A stretch of DNA of 64,000 bases from Theristus sp. LFF4_11 (lineage: Eukaryota; Nematoda; Chromadorea; Monhysterida; Xyalidae). Positions 36,324 to 50,100 of this stretch are shown one piece after another. Below the pieces are notes generated by a model. The model did not search any database, was not told where the DNA came from, and worked only from the letters and a program-made list of their open reading frames with translations. Numbering within the stretch: the first letter of the stretch is position 1; every line of letters begins with the position of its first letter. Made by a program: the position numbers and the translations under genes. The DNA is taken from the NCBI GenBank assembly GCA_030248135.1, contig JASANC010000619.1, positions 1 to 64,000 on the forward strand, in the 5' to 3' direction.

Positions 36324-39208
36324 AATTAGTAGCTGTTGGGTGCACGGATTTATTTTACCTCAATGTCTGTAATCCACAATCGAACAACATAATGCCTTCG
36401 TTGTTTAAAAACGAAGTTAACCAAAAGGTCAAATAAGCAATGCCAAATGTACTCACTAGTCACTACCGTAGACGGGCCAACAATTGGTGACTGTGATGGA
36501 AAACCGTTTGTGTCAACAAATCACGAATTTACACTGTCCACTTATAACGAACTCAGTACATGATTAGCCGTGTTTTGTATTCAGTGGGTGTAGTCGAGCA
36601 TCCGTCCCATCAAAAACACACTTCAAGAGAACGTGCGAATAAACGACATCGAAACTGAACAAATAAACGCTACTACCGTACATCGCCACCACGCCATCAG
36701 TAAATTCCGACATTTTGGCTGGCGGCTGAAGTTTATGATGTGTCCGTGTGTGCTTACATTGCTTGTTGGTTACCGTACTGGAACACTTGTAAGCTCTTAT
36801 TGTACAAATGATATGCTTCGCGTTGTAGAATGTCAGTCTCTGTTATCATCACGGTGTTTCTGTTAAGCACATACGCAAATAACGGTTACCACGTTTATTT
36901 ATTTGGCTTCCGTTTTTTGTGCACACACTGTACATCGGACAGACAGATTGAAGGAAACGTTATCCAGGTAAAAGACACATCCCTTGAATTGCTTTTTATT
37001 CCGTCCGCTTTCTCATCTTGCTCTTGTGTGTTTGACAAACGAAAGGTGCCGCAGAGTCTGGCGAGAAAAGATGATATGCCCGATGATTCTCTGTGTAAAC
37101 TGCAGTTGTTGTTGGTTGTATCTCTGATTGTTTATTATCACAGCGTTCATCAACACTTCTCTCATCTTGTTTTTCGGCTCGCTAAAGATGCCGCTATGGA
37201 TGGTAACGCTGCGAGTGGAGATCGCTTTACCAGCTACTAGCTAGCAAACCAACAAACAGCAACAGCTATAATAACTAAACTGAAAAATATGGACAAATCG
37301 GTGTGCGTTCGAACATTAATTTCAAATACTAGCCCGGGCGTTGAGCTGTCCAAAGCAGCACTGTGCTCGGTGTGTTGTTTCTGTTGTTGAATATCCACTA
37401 AAACAAACAACGCTGACGCGGAATACGAATGGAATGAAAATAATGACGACAGTAATAAAGACTAAAAAATAATAACCAAATGACGAGGAGTGAACAAGAG
37501 AGATGAGCGTGCAGTCGAACGAAAAAGAAAAACAGTGGCGCTGCACCGGTGTTGTTTTTTCAGCTAAGCAAAATTCATTCCTTTTTTATTTCGTTCGCCT
37601 CCACACTCTAATATCCCGTCGTGGTTTTGCGATGCAAAGCGCTAAAAGTAACGATTTACGATCGACAGCTTCTGTTGACTAAATTGTTATCTTTTAGTCA
37701 TTGTGGTGTTTGTTGGTTAGTCTCAGTCCTACTCTAAATCCAAACATTTTGTTGCTCTTTTCGCGTTTTTCTTTGTGAAGCAAAAAAAAAACATTGCAGA
37801 GCTCGTGTGAAATTATTTTTCTAAAGCAGACACCGAGACGCCATTCCCCGAAAGTGTCTATGGTTCTTAGTTAGTCTCAGAAATGTGCTGCAATTCTGAA
37901 GAGGCTGCTGGAGCCATGGTTATCTATAGCTATGGAATACGTTACTGCTGGGCGGGTGGGAAGAGTAACTGATAATTTTACAATTTTTTATGAAGCAACT
38001 TTAACGAGCTTAACCGCAAAAAGTCATCATAAACCGAGTAATTTCTGGCGTAAAATGTGATTTAGTATCCGTCAGTGTTTTGCTGCGCCGTTTCATTGCG
38101 TTGACCCCGAGCGCAACCAACGTCAGTGATCAGCAACTTTCGACCAACCAAAAGCAACAAAAATTACCGGCATGACGCAATATGTTATACCTTGGCGTGT
38201 TAATTTGGTTGCAGTGCTGGACTTTATATGAGAATGATTACTAGCTTAACTGGTTCAAAGTGCTCATTTCTCGACGTATGGAAAACAGACGACAATAAAT
38301 TTTCGAGTTTAGCAAATTGCTCGTGAATTCCAGGGGTGTGAAAGTTTTTACTGCCGTGTTGTCGAGTTTTTATTGCGCACATCACACGCGTATGATGGTT
38401 GCTTGTTGCCAAACTCGGGTGACAATTCCACAATCGTTATTACTCTTTCGACCGCCATTTCACAAATCGTAATTTTTGTGCACAAGCATGGCGGCAGAAA
38501 TAAAAGCACTTTTAATGGTGATGTATTGTGTAGTACTTGTGAATGTTGTAATATGAATTGCTGTTTAAGGACAATCCACAAGGTTTGCACATTATAAAGT
38601 GCCGTACAACAACATTACCAACGTTGTTAAGCCAACTGTTTTGAGAAACCGTTTGTTCAAACTTCCTCCTAACACGCCGTCGTGTCATCATTCAAGTTAC
38701 GGTAGTCTTGTTCCCGCAACACTAATCGCTGCCGTTGCTGCAATATGTCGTCGAAATAGGAGTGACGATTTGCTTATACAACTGTTTGTTGGCGTGTTTA
38801 AAAACTTACATGTACAACACACACGGCAGCGCGATGAACGAGAGACGACACGAAAAACAATGAAAAGAGACAAGCGAAATGTCGTCGACCGACAGAAAGA
38901 AGCGGGAACATTTCCCGTGCGCCCAGTGTTGGCAACGAGGCGCACAAGACGACGACGGCAGCAAACGTTTACACGAGAAAAGGCAAATGATACGATTTGG
39001 CTGATGTATCCATTTCACAGCAGCGAAAGTCAGATGCGCAGCTGATCGGTGGCCGTGTGTCGGTTGGACACGCTAGAAAAATATGACAGGAAACAAGTAG
39101 TCCCTTGATGCGCGCAACACTGCCGCGGCGCTCACCCCATCGGGCTCCTCTCTGATGTCCCAATGTGTCTTTAAGATGTTTATGTTCGCTTCATCACAGC
39201 ATAAAAAC

Positions 39209-39234
39209 GTTGTTGTTGTTGTTGTTGTTGTTGT
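39209..39234 (+). repeat. (GTT)n microsatellite
   Basis: About eight and a half GTT units are followed by an imperfect extension (GCTGTTGTG). Confidence 0.9.
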
Positions 39235-42200
39235 TGCTGTTGTGTTATCAGCAGCGCAAGCGAAACAAGTCCCGTGTATGTACTTGTAATGTGATCTTAC
39301 CGTAGTCTGTTTGGTTGGATTGAAACTGAAGAATAAAAACTAATATTCACGGAAATTCAAGGCGACCTTTCACCAAAGTAAAGAAGTCTCTTGTCTACTT
39401 TACATGTTCAGTAGATGAATTCAGAGCGCTCGCTATGTGAGCATACACAGCACGTTTACAGATGAAAAGTGATCAGCTGACTTCTTGCAAGCGCCTCGAT
39501 GGGTCTGTGGCTGAGTTTTAATTTGACCACAATAACAAACAGTTATTGCAGAGCGTGTTAAGCGATATCGCTGACGAGTGAAAAGTTTAGCTGAAGCAAA
39601 TTAAAGCAGTCAGTTCAAGTTCACGGGAACAGAGGCCCATCGCTTCTCACACACTCACTGCTGTGTCTGTTGAAAACTGAGAATGGACGGACACACTGGC
39701 GGCGTTTGGCTAAACGAACAAAACCAACAAACACACGCCAGTACACACAAACATACACGCGACTCGCAGCTACGGTTGTCGCCGATCGTTTTTTAGTTGC
39801 AAAACACAACGCACGACTGCAATCTCAGATAAACATAAGTTCTTTGGCGATTCTCGATACCGCAATGCAAATTACTTCAATCACCATGCTAATTTCCTGC
39901 GACGATTTCTAATTTATTGCCTCAACTGTTGTGGCGACATGGAAACAAACTCACTCACATTGGTCTTGACATGCTCACTTCTTGACTTGTTCTTGTTTTC
40001 CCCTTTACTCAGACATTTGAATCCAGAACATCACTGTTGCTGAGTTGACATCGCCAGCACCTTTTCACTTAAAAATCATGAAACAATTCAACACAAAAAA
40101 GATGTTCTTTGCGCACACAACAAATTTACAATGTGCGAAAGATAGACACGCCATTCTCAATCGTTTGTTGGTTGTAAAATTGCACAAGCGGCTTTTGGCA
40201 CATTGAAGCCCCGCGCGTAGAACCACGCGAAGTGCCCGAACTCAGATGAGACGATCGCAGATATAGAAAGTTGCACTTTTACTGCGCGACTGTCGCTGGT
40301 ACACCACAAGACTCTGGTGTTTGCGTTCGCATTGGATGTTGTTTACAATGTTTGCAAATAATCAAAATCATTATCATTATTGCATCGCTAATAAGTGTCA
40401 TAATAAATGGTCTCGTCGCGCAGCGTAAAGGTCACCAGAAGCGTACAAAGCAGTAAAAAAACTGATATCTGTTCTGTTTGATCTGCATCATTGGTGATTC
40501 ACATAGCCGAAGGTAATGTGGATCCGATCGAAGTAGGTTGATTAGCAATGACTGCTCCGCCCAACATTTACCCAGAAACGCACGCGATTTTGATACAAGC
40601 AGCCCAGCACAAAGTCATCTTGAGCATTATTCTCACCAACTACGAACGACAAGCCGAATTTTACGAGAATAATGATAATAATAGTGTAACTGACGACCGA
40701 TATCACAACAGACAATCATCAACATTATTATAAGCAGGCATTGCCATTGAAAATGATCCTGACTGAATCGCACTTACTATTCGAAAGAAGTTTTCAGTCA
40801 CTCAAAAGCCGAGATGTGATTCATCGATAACAAACCGAACAGAAATTCAGACAGGCAGGCAGGCACCGCACAGTGTCCAACTTGTCACTCAACAATATGC
40901 CACTCACAAAATTTTGCAGAAAATTTTGCATCTCTTTACAAACATTTGATTTCATCTTTCACTTTCAATGATACTTCCTGTCCTTAGAGAGCATGCTCAT
41001 ACAGATTCATACCTGCATTCGTACTCAAGTGCGTAGTACCGTACCAGCAGAGAGCACCAGGTAAACATATTATACATGTAAATGCTTTATATTTACCATC
41101 ATCAGGCACTTCAGAACATCTGCTGTTATGCTAAACCATTTCCATTTTGCATCTCACTGATTGGTGTGTTCTGTTATTCTACAATTCAGGCTATAACTAT
41201 GAAAAAGAGAAAAACTGTTTGCTTATAAACGAAATAGGAACAAGGATTGGGCGAGATCAAGTGGGTGATAACTGCGAGAGACACACGACCACACTACATC
41301 GCTGTTGAGCGCATGAAATTATAGGCATCGTCACCTCGCTGCTGTGCGTTGTTCGGTAATTTCGTTTGCTGACTGCATGGCGCACATAAAGACTCGGCTA
41401 TATCGATCGTATCGCGTTCGCATGCTGAACACAAATCGTGCACCGCTGATTTATCCAATGTTGACTTGTTTGTTACCGTAACACCATACGCCGGTGACAT
41501 TGACCGATCATGCATGAAATAGGCATGTCTTACATCGGTGCACTCACTCAAAAAGCGCCTTTCAACTGCCATCACATTGGACGTTTCACATTTCAACTTG
41601 TACACCAGAAACCGCATAATCATTTCCCATCATTATTCCAGCGAGATAAACAATTTTGTTGCACAGATGAGATTTGCGATTGCAAACAAATATTTTGTAC
41701 GTGCAATGCGCTCACTTAATAATCACTTTCAGTGCAGCATAGCCAATGACAAAGTTGAAAAGTTCCACGAAAACAATTATGTCGACGTTATTTGTTCTAT
41801 ATTTTGATGTCCTGCAAACTCTGCGGTTTCTTTCCGCATTTGGTTTTTTAAAGGTTTCCCTTTGATCACCTTAAATTCATAAATTATACACTGTTATTGA
41901 GTTTCTGATGCTCACAGCGAAATTTTGCAAAAATTTACAATAACCACCAAAGCAATCATTTTTGTTTCACAACGCACTGAGTTAATCAAAAAAAAAACAG
42001 ATGTGGCAGTCACAAATTCAAGCATGTGCCACATTCATAAGAAGCACCGCATTGAGTATGCCTAGAAGGCTCGAAGCAATCAAGTGTTACACCAAGATCA
42101 CACTGACCACCCGTTGCGATAGCTCATGTCACAGCAAAGCGAATGTTACCGTAAACCATCCTTGGACAATATCGAAAGCTACGCTGCTGTTTTCTCTTGC

Positions 42201-44504
42201 ATTTCCGCCATGTTCTTCTTCGCTTACACACTTTCCGTTTTTTTGTTGTTTTTTGCCGCCATTTTCATGCCTGCAGCGATCACTGACTCAGCAACACACT
42301 TTCAAAGGGACATCAGGTCACCCGTTTTGCTGACGCTTTTATTCACCGTTTAATCAGCGAACAGAGATGAGCTAATTGTTAATGGCCCCATTTACAATGT
42401 TGTACAACATGTTGATTGCTTGCAATGTTTGTCGGCACGTGTTTCGGCGTTGTTCTGTGGTGTACGAGAGAGTGTGAGAGCTTGTTCGTGTCGTCTTGGA
42501 ACACCTTGGCACTTACAACTGCAGAGCAGAACATGTGCACGCGTGAGCATCGTGCTGTTGCTTAATGAAACGCAACGTAAACGCTCATTATCATTACAGA
42601 CCATGCGAATGCTTTCAGCATCTTCAGACAGCTCGCAGTTGGTGATGGCGGCTCGTCGCTTTTGTATTCACATACTTCAATTCAGACAAAATTCATTTTG
42701 TTTGTGAATATCCTTTCATGGAATTCAAAACAGTTCTCCAAGATATACTGTTAGTTTAGTGGTTTACATGAACGTTACAATGAATTATAGTACTATAGTT
42801 GAGAGACAAAATGATTTGTTTGCTTGTAATCATCCGAAAGTGTAAATGCACTTAGGATCACAAAATCTGTTGTTTTAAAGCATGAGGATTATATCTGCCG
42901 AGTACAATGTTTAAGTTTGGTCTGATGCATTCCGGTGGACTGTGCAAAACACAAATCGACCGAATGCAAACATGATTTCTTTTTCAGTTTTCTGTTTCAC
43001 AAATTCTATCAAATTCTATCAGTTTATTCATGATAATTGCGCACATTTAGTTCACAAACAACAGCCACCCAAACTGGTTTACCTCTGTCATAACTCATCA
43101 AAACAACTACTGGTTGACGCGCGTCGATTTCCTGCTGCGAGTCAAGCTGCAATTCAAAATTCACTTTCCTGTGCTGACACTGAACCAATGAACAAAGTAC
43201 AAACCAACTCAAAATATTTCAAACAGACAATTTAAATTAGTTGTCACTGTGGTCCTGCAACAATCATTTCCTCCAATTTACAACCGACGATCGAATCCTT
43301 TTTGCCTGATGTTCCTACCTAACGTTCCTTTGAAGTAGATGTACCCACAACAGACAACCAGGGTTTCACAACGATTTGGTAAAAATGAACATCAGCTTAT
43401 TTTGCACTCAGACGATCACACACACACAACACGACGCATTGAAAACAAAACTTTGCGAACACTAAGTACCGATGTTTACATCAAAAAAAAACAACACAAA
43501 CTGATTATTTTTCTTAAATAAACACTCAAACAACCCAGCCATAAATGTAAAATTCCGTTTTGTGCGCACCTTATCATCTCGGTTGGCCTTTGAAATTAAA
43601 ATAGCAAGCATATGACTGAATAAACTATAGCAAATGAAAATGAACGATACGATTGTGAAACTAAGTTTGCAAGCCACTTACGTCCTTGATAATTTGTCGG
43701 CGCGCGATTGTATTGCTCCAGAAACCTTTCAAATTCATTTGGAATATATTCACGTAAGATATGCGTGACGTTGCCGCTGAGAGTGAGGTCGTAGAAGCAT
43801 CAAATCTTCGAAACACTTCATTATTTATTTGTTCAACCAAGCACACCCACATTCAAAGCCAGACTCAATCAGGTGACGTCCGTTTAATACAACAAGATGA
43901 ACCTGCAGACAAACAAATGCCAACCCACGTCACGAACACGCTTCGAAGCACGAAACCCCACAAAAGCTAGCAAACTGGCGTACTAACTAACAAAATTTCT
44001 GTTGTTCATTGTTTACTCGATTAACGTGCTGTCAGTTAAGGCACAAAAGGATTCACGCAAATCCGCAACAACACATTCATGAAACACATGCATGTAGAAT
44101 CGTGGATCCTAAAAAGCAATCATGAAACAAATGTTGCAGAACTTAAAGTATTTTGTTGCTGGGTTAAGAAATTTTCCAAAGATTTCTTTATTTTGTATGT
44201 GCTTGATGACTTTCTTTATTTTTTATGGAGCGGTAGATACCGCAGCACGGTTGTTGCACAATCAAACCACACGAAGTTGCAGCAAATCAAAGATTTAGAC
44301 AATCGCAGTGTTGTTATCTTTTGAAAAACTCATTTCGTAGCTGTTTAGTGCTGCACTTAGTTTTACTCATTACTCGATCCTGAAATCACAAATGAATAGT
44401 GTAAACATGCTTACTCAAACAGTGGTTCAGACAACAAATATTGCTAGAATGCCTGTCTGCTTCCACACGCACACGGACTAACACGAGGCGGAGACCAAAC
44501 GCAG

Positions 44505-44640
44505 GGCGGTGATTGGTAGTTACACACCGTAGACACAGTGGCCGGTGTGTGTATGTTGTTGTGGATGTTTATTGTGTTGACAGGCGCTGACAATCGCTGT
44601 TGCTTTCTGTTATAAAAAGTGTCGACCTGCCTGCCGTCAA
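44505..44640 (+). promoter_or_regulatory. Candidate core promoter of the forkhead gene
   Basis: A reverse CCAAT box (GTGATTGG, about 44,509) and a TATA box (TATAAAAAG, 44,611-44,619) lie about 100 bp apart. A transcription start would be expected near 44,640, some 530 bp before the FoxD start codon. A pyrimidine tract with CAG at 45,127-45,129 suggests a spliced or trans-spliced leader. This is inferred from motifs only. Confidence 0.35.
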
Positions 44641-45167
44641 GCAGTGTTTCTGCGCTCCTTGATTTTGAAATACAATTACTTTGTGTTCAAAATAATTTGT
44701 CTTCTGCGGTCGTTGTTTCGTTTCTCAACAGCCTCATTTTCATATTATACAATCTTTCTAATTGTTGTTAATCCACATGAATTATAGCCTTTTGCACATT
44801 CAGAATCATATCATTATTTTATCACTTTCTTATTCAACTTGTCAGTTTGTTTCCAGATACAACAATGTAACTTGCGTGTGCTTTTCATGCTTTTCTTTGA
44901 TTAAAATGATATCTGAAATAATCTTGCCACTTCGTGCTTTTGCTCTTTTTAAGGAGTTAAAACTACTTCAACTTACATAATACACTGACAGTACACTTGA
45001 AGCAAGTAGCTGCAGCTTCGAAGCCTAAAATTAACTGTTCTTAATTAAAAGTTGATGTCCAACTGCAGTAATTATAAAACCCGATGCGTCTATTTTGGCC
45101 ATGAATCCATATAACTGGATTTTTTTCAGAAAAGTGTAGAAGATACCATAAGAAGCAAGCAGGCTTC

Positions 45168-47171
45168 ATGCGCTTCGAACAGATGAGCATTCAGCGACCG
45201 TTCCACTCTACACTTTTTCCAATCAACAACAGCGCTGTGATCAACAGTGCCACTTCAGCAGCGGCCCATCAACCAAATTCGATTCTCAATTCGGTCCACA
45301 GTCAACTGAACACCGCAAATAATAGTTCTGCAAGCAAAATGCGTTTCTCAATGGAATCGATACTGACCGGCAATAACATCGCGGCAGTGAACGCCTTTGA
45401 AAAGCAGTCAAATGAGCGGCCGGAACAAAACGGCGAACTCACGCGCAACAAACGTCAATCGGATCGTTCAGCTGCGTGCGACGGCTCGCTGGTCTCGCCG
45501 AATCGGCCAGAATCGAGCATAACGACACGGCCGTGCGTGCCGGCGCCGACACAGATGATGTCCGTTGGTGCGGCCGCTCAGATCAACATGCCGCCGCACG
45601 CGCACTTGAACGCCATGCACCAGCACATGCACCAGGCGCAGCACTATATGGCCGCTGCGGCGGCGATGGCTGCGGCTGCTGCGTCCTCCAACAATCACCA
45701 TGCTGCGTCAACAATGACAATACCACCAGGCGGCAACAACAACAACAACGCGTCGTGGTCGGGCGACGACGACGATGATGACGAGAGGTTACCGTTGAAA
45801 CGACGACACGATCAATTGGACGATGATGAGCGCAGTCACAACGCAGACGACGCGAACACGAGCGTCAGTCCCGAGCCGACCGACAGTGACTGCTCGCAAG
45901 GTGTGCACGTGGTAGTCATGCTTTCTCTTTGCAATAATTCCAGTTCAGGTTAAAGCGGCTTTCATGAAACAATATTTAATGACGCGTAGCTGTGTTAAAA
46001 CGTAGCTACGCGGTCACTGAATACTGTTTCATGAATGCCCCTTAACATTCCGTTGCGAGCTTAACGTGATAAACTACAGTAACATCGTGTAGAACCCAAT
46101 GTCAACAGACTTATTCCGATACTGCTAGATAAGAAACAAGTACGAGGTGCGTAAACTACTCGAGTTTCAAAAAATATTCATTTGGAGGTTAGGAACGAAA
46201 GCATAAAGATTGTTTCAAGGCCGATAACAACAAAAAACCTACGAAGTCTCTGAAGTGTGAAAATTGAACCAATACCAGTTATTATTGCAGGTGATCTCGC
46301 ACAGAAGTCATTAACGAACGCGAACGTCAAACCACCGTACTCATACATAGCGTTGATCACCATGGCGATCCTTAATACACCGCAGCGCAAGATGACGCTC
46401 TCACAAATATGCGAATTCATCATGAGTCGATTTCCGTACTACCGCGAAAAGTTTCCCGCGTGGCAGAACAGCATTCGACACAATCTATCGCTGAACGACT
46501 GCTTCGTCAAGGTGCCGCGCGAGCCCGGCAATCCAGGAAAGGGCAATTACTGGACGTTAGATCCGGCGAGCGAAGACATGTTCGACAACGGCAGTTTTCT
46601 GCGGCGTCGCAAACGCTTCAAGCGACCGCAGATGGACCCGGCCGCGTTCGGCTTTCCGATGTTCGCCGCCGGACCACTCGGCTTCCCACCGGGCATGCCG
46701 GCGCACCCGGGCATGCTGTTCGGCCACCCGATGGCGCACGCGCCACCAGCGGCCATGTTGATGCCGGCGCAGTTTCGCGGCGACTTGATGGCGTTTCGAG
46801 CGCCGCCAACGGTCGCCGCAATCGCCGCACAACCGCCGCCACCGCACAACATGGCCGCTACGGCCGCGCTGAGACTGCAAGCTGCGTCAGTGCTGCAACA
46901 GCAACAACAACAGTGCATGCGCCCGCCGCTACCCGACGTGTCTTGGCCGGTCGGCGGCACACATCCAACCACGACGAACCAACCGCGGCCGACGCTCGCG
47001 CAGTCTCCGGTTACTGCCGTAAATCAAAACAACAACGCTAGCAGCCCCTTAGACCAATGTGGAAAATTAGCCGGTGCAGGCGAAGTGGAGCAACATAAGA
47101 GTAAATCGCCGCCCAGGTCAAAACCGGTCAGTCTTCAGTTGCCAATCGATCGAACAATCAGCACAACGTGA
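45168..47171 (+). CDS. foxD: FoxD-class forkhead transcription factor (UNC-130-like)
   Basis: Exons 45168-45900 and 46291-47171 join in phase to give 537 residues. FoxD proteins are DNA-binding regulators of cell fate; the C. elegans member is UNC-130. The forkhead domain begins at about residue 256 ([16 protein letters not shown]). It contains the recognition helix [19 protein letters not shown] and wing 2 ending [11 protein letters not shown], which is diagnostic of the FoxD group. The N-terminal FSMESILTG (about 60-68) resembles an eh1 Groucho-binding motif, suggesting repression. His/Ala- and Asn-rich runs and an acidic stretch lie between the two. The C terminus is Pro/Ala/Gln-rich. The single intron, just before the forkhead domain, holds a 98-nt hairpin element. 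The gene stands alone between two intervals of 10-11 kb. Confidence 0.95.
45949..46046. repeat. 98-nt near-perfect hairpin in the forkhead intron
   Basis: Two 43-nt arms flank a 12-nt loop (GTGTTAAAACGT). The left arm starts GTTAAAGCGGCTTTCATG; the right arm, reversed, starts GTTAAGGGGCATTCATG. The arms share ATTCATGAAACA-like and CGCGTAGCT blocks with only a few mismatches. It could be a fold-back MITE or a small-RNA hairpin precursor. Confidence 0.85.
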
Positions 47172-50100
47172 AAGCGGTGGGTTGATATCTTTTTTTCTTA
47201 CCAGAGATGTCGTAGTTCACTATTTTAATGTCTGTGAATACGGTTAAATCATGAATAATTCTCATGAATATAAATTCTGTTATGTGTGATCTTTCTGTCA
47301 CCTCAATTTTCATGTGCAACCATAGTGCTTATGGTTGATAATTGGTGTTCGTATGATGTGGATGTATGTTCGCGGGATTTGCTTGGTTCTTTTCCAACCA
47401 TCATGGTATTTTTCTCAGATTCAAAATAACATGAGCTTGGTTGTTCCCCACATTATTCTAGAATTCAATACTCAGTTTGCCACGCACACATACCGATTAG
47501 TTCAGGCAGCCGTTATTTAATTGTATTATTGCTATTTTTGTTTTGGGTAACTGCTTATTATTTAAACAAAGTTTGATCTCCGGTACTGTCATAGTCGGGC
47601 ATACATGTATGAAGCAAGACTCGTTACCCACAAATTTTACTTTGATGCAATAGCAAACGTCAAGAACTGTTCAGTTTATTTGTTCTTAAATTGACCTGTT
47701 TTATACTTTTTACTCAGAGTAGCATCTTAGTATTCAGCATCTTAGTTATTCAAGTGTTGAAACATTTTACAGCAACACAAATATTGTTTTGTCTCATTTC
47801 AATTAAAAAAAAAGTTACGTTAGAACTCACAATTTGCAACTAATGAAATTGCATCACTGTTAAAACGTAAACGGTACTGTGGCACGTTGCTGCACGTGTA
47901 TTTTTTTTAAATTTCAAGACGCGATATTTGATTTGTTTAGTCAAAGCAGTCTCAGAACTATTTAATCGTCATGTTCAGAGCCTATTTTTTAGAACTTCTT
48001 GTACTGCAGTTTTGAGTCAAAAACACACTGCGTTTGCTGTTCGTATCGCTTGTACAAAAAAAAGTTTAACGTTTTCGTCTACCATACCGACTATTGAGTC
48101 TTAACGAGCTTATATTATTGTATTTTTTTGCATGTTAATAAACAGTGCTAATTTTTTTTTGACATTTCTTTGGGATAGAACTTCAGTAAAAATAATTTTA
48201 TTGTCAAGTGTAAATTCGTGGAAATACGATAATTTATTCAAAACTAAACACAAAATGTGCGTAAACACGTGAACAGAGAACTGCTATTTCATAAAGCCAC
48301 ATACAATGCACACGTACATTGTCTTTCGATCTTTAACAACTTATGAACCGATTTTTTGAGAAACACGGCGCATTATTGAAAACATGTTCGACCGCATAAC
48401 GTCAACATACCATCTATCATTGTCACTATCATTTCACACGACAACCAGCAGCCCAAGTTATGCAAACATACGCACACCGAAACGAGCTGACAACAACAAA
48501 CACAGTCGCTTTTGCATGTGCAACTAAACGTTTTCAAACTAGTTGAATGTGGCACTAAAAACAAAATTGCGTCTCACTTGCGTTATTTTTTAGCAGTCAC
48601 GTTTTTAAGTTGGCCTAAGCATCCATCCAATACGCACACGCAACCGTGGTCCACGCATTATTTCTGTTACCGTCAGATTCATTGAATTGAATTGAACGGT
48701 GAAAAGGTATCATTCTACTTTGAGTGTTGCCACTGACACTAAGTTGCTTTGATATGAAGTACAAGAGGGCACAGTAGTGACATGAGTTGAAAATTGACTG
48801 CAAACAGAGTAAACGCAGAAAACTGAGACATTGAACAATGGGCATTCATGTCAGCGATTTTCTGTCTATTCGAGACTTTAGCCTTAGCGAAAATACTTTT
48901 CTCAACAACCATGCATTCTTCCAATTTACGCCTGACAATGACTTTTACTTAAACGACTTACTAATGTTACTTCTCTGATGTTCTGCACAGACTATAAGAT
49001 CTGTCTGTGGTAAAACACCTTCGGCAGTTCTGCCTGGTGTCCGTCGCACTGACGAGCCAGGGGGCACCGCGGTATGCGTCTACCTGGCGAAACAGCAAAT
49101 AGCGAACTTTATGTATTCCATTGCACATCTACAGTCACCGGTTGTGTAGGAAGCACGTCGACTCCCAGGATTGCACAGTTTGACGACCAATTATAAGTGA
49201 CACCTTCGCACTTTGTATACGTAGCACAGATTGCAGGCTTTTCTGCACATTTATGATTTGATTTCATATCATCGATACAAAATGTACTAGGTATAGATAC
49301 ATGCAGCAGTCAGTTGTATGATGACACTGCTGCTGGCGCACACATCAAATTCATAATCGCCAAGATCATCGCGTTTTGTTTCGTGCGCACGCGTGCAATA
49401 AATATGCATATGATGATGGCCATGGCAGTGTGTTAAAATAATACAAACTGTATACACAAACTGTTTATGTTGCTGTGTATTGTGTTTAATACGTATCTAC
49501 GTTGTGAAACAGTGTGTTGCGGCGAGCACGTTGAATTGTGGAGACAGTTTTCAACATCAACTGCATGACTGGCATGCATCGTGTGGAAACAGTTGCCGGT
49601 AACGTTAACGACGTGCGACGCAGTGTATACTGTCTGTGTTGTTGACTACCGTATGCGCGTCTGTGTATGCATGTGTGACATTAATTGATGGTGATGGACG
49701 CTCTGTGATGACGCCTGCCCATGTTTGTTTGTCTGCGTTTTGATGATGAAAAATGGTCCTTTCCATTTTATTTAACGGTGTTATCAACAATTTACATCAC
49801 TTCAAACTTCACTCGTTTTGCACCACTATGTGTTTTTAGTTTTCTTTCGAATTCAGCGCAAGTTGTTTCACGTTCGTGGTATTGAAACTGTTGTATTTTT
49901 AATTCTTAGATTTATGCAATATATTTATTACCAGATTACCGATAAACAATGTTAGCAAAAAACAGATAAACATACTAAACTCTAATAACAAAGCTGTAGG
50001 AGCGTTGTAATAAAAATTTACAGAAAGATACAAAAGCTGAGCACGAAACTTTCATATTTTTTGAAATTCTCATGTGTATTCGGCTAATCCGAACCTATTA

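Larger units (their letters stand above)
34776..45167. other. 10.4 kb gene-poor interval 5' of the forkhead gene
   Basis: No gene can be supported with confidence. A 5' exon-like start at 35,258 (MAGSTEEAIVVTAPSAAP) and a 705-nt open frame at 35,619-36,323 are noted as candidates. A GTT microsatellite lies at 39,209-39,234. A promoter-like cluster lies at 44,505-44,640. The rest is A/T-rich with many short CA and CAA runs. It contains none of the four repeat families, unlike the gene-dense parts of the window. Confidence 0.5.

Noticed and set aside
38599..39045. 148-codon + strand frame in the gene-poor interval
   Set aside because: It has Arg/Thr-rich low-complexity content and no codon bias, and open frames overlap it on the - strand.
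46409..47041. 210-codon frame overlapping the forkhead exon
   Set aside because: It is a shifted frame of the FoxD coding region with an Arg-rich artefact sequence.
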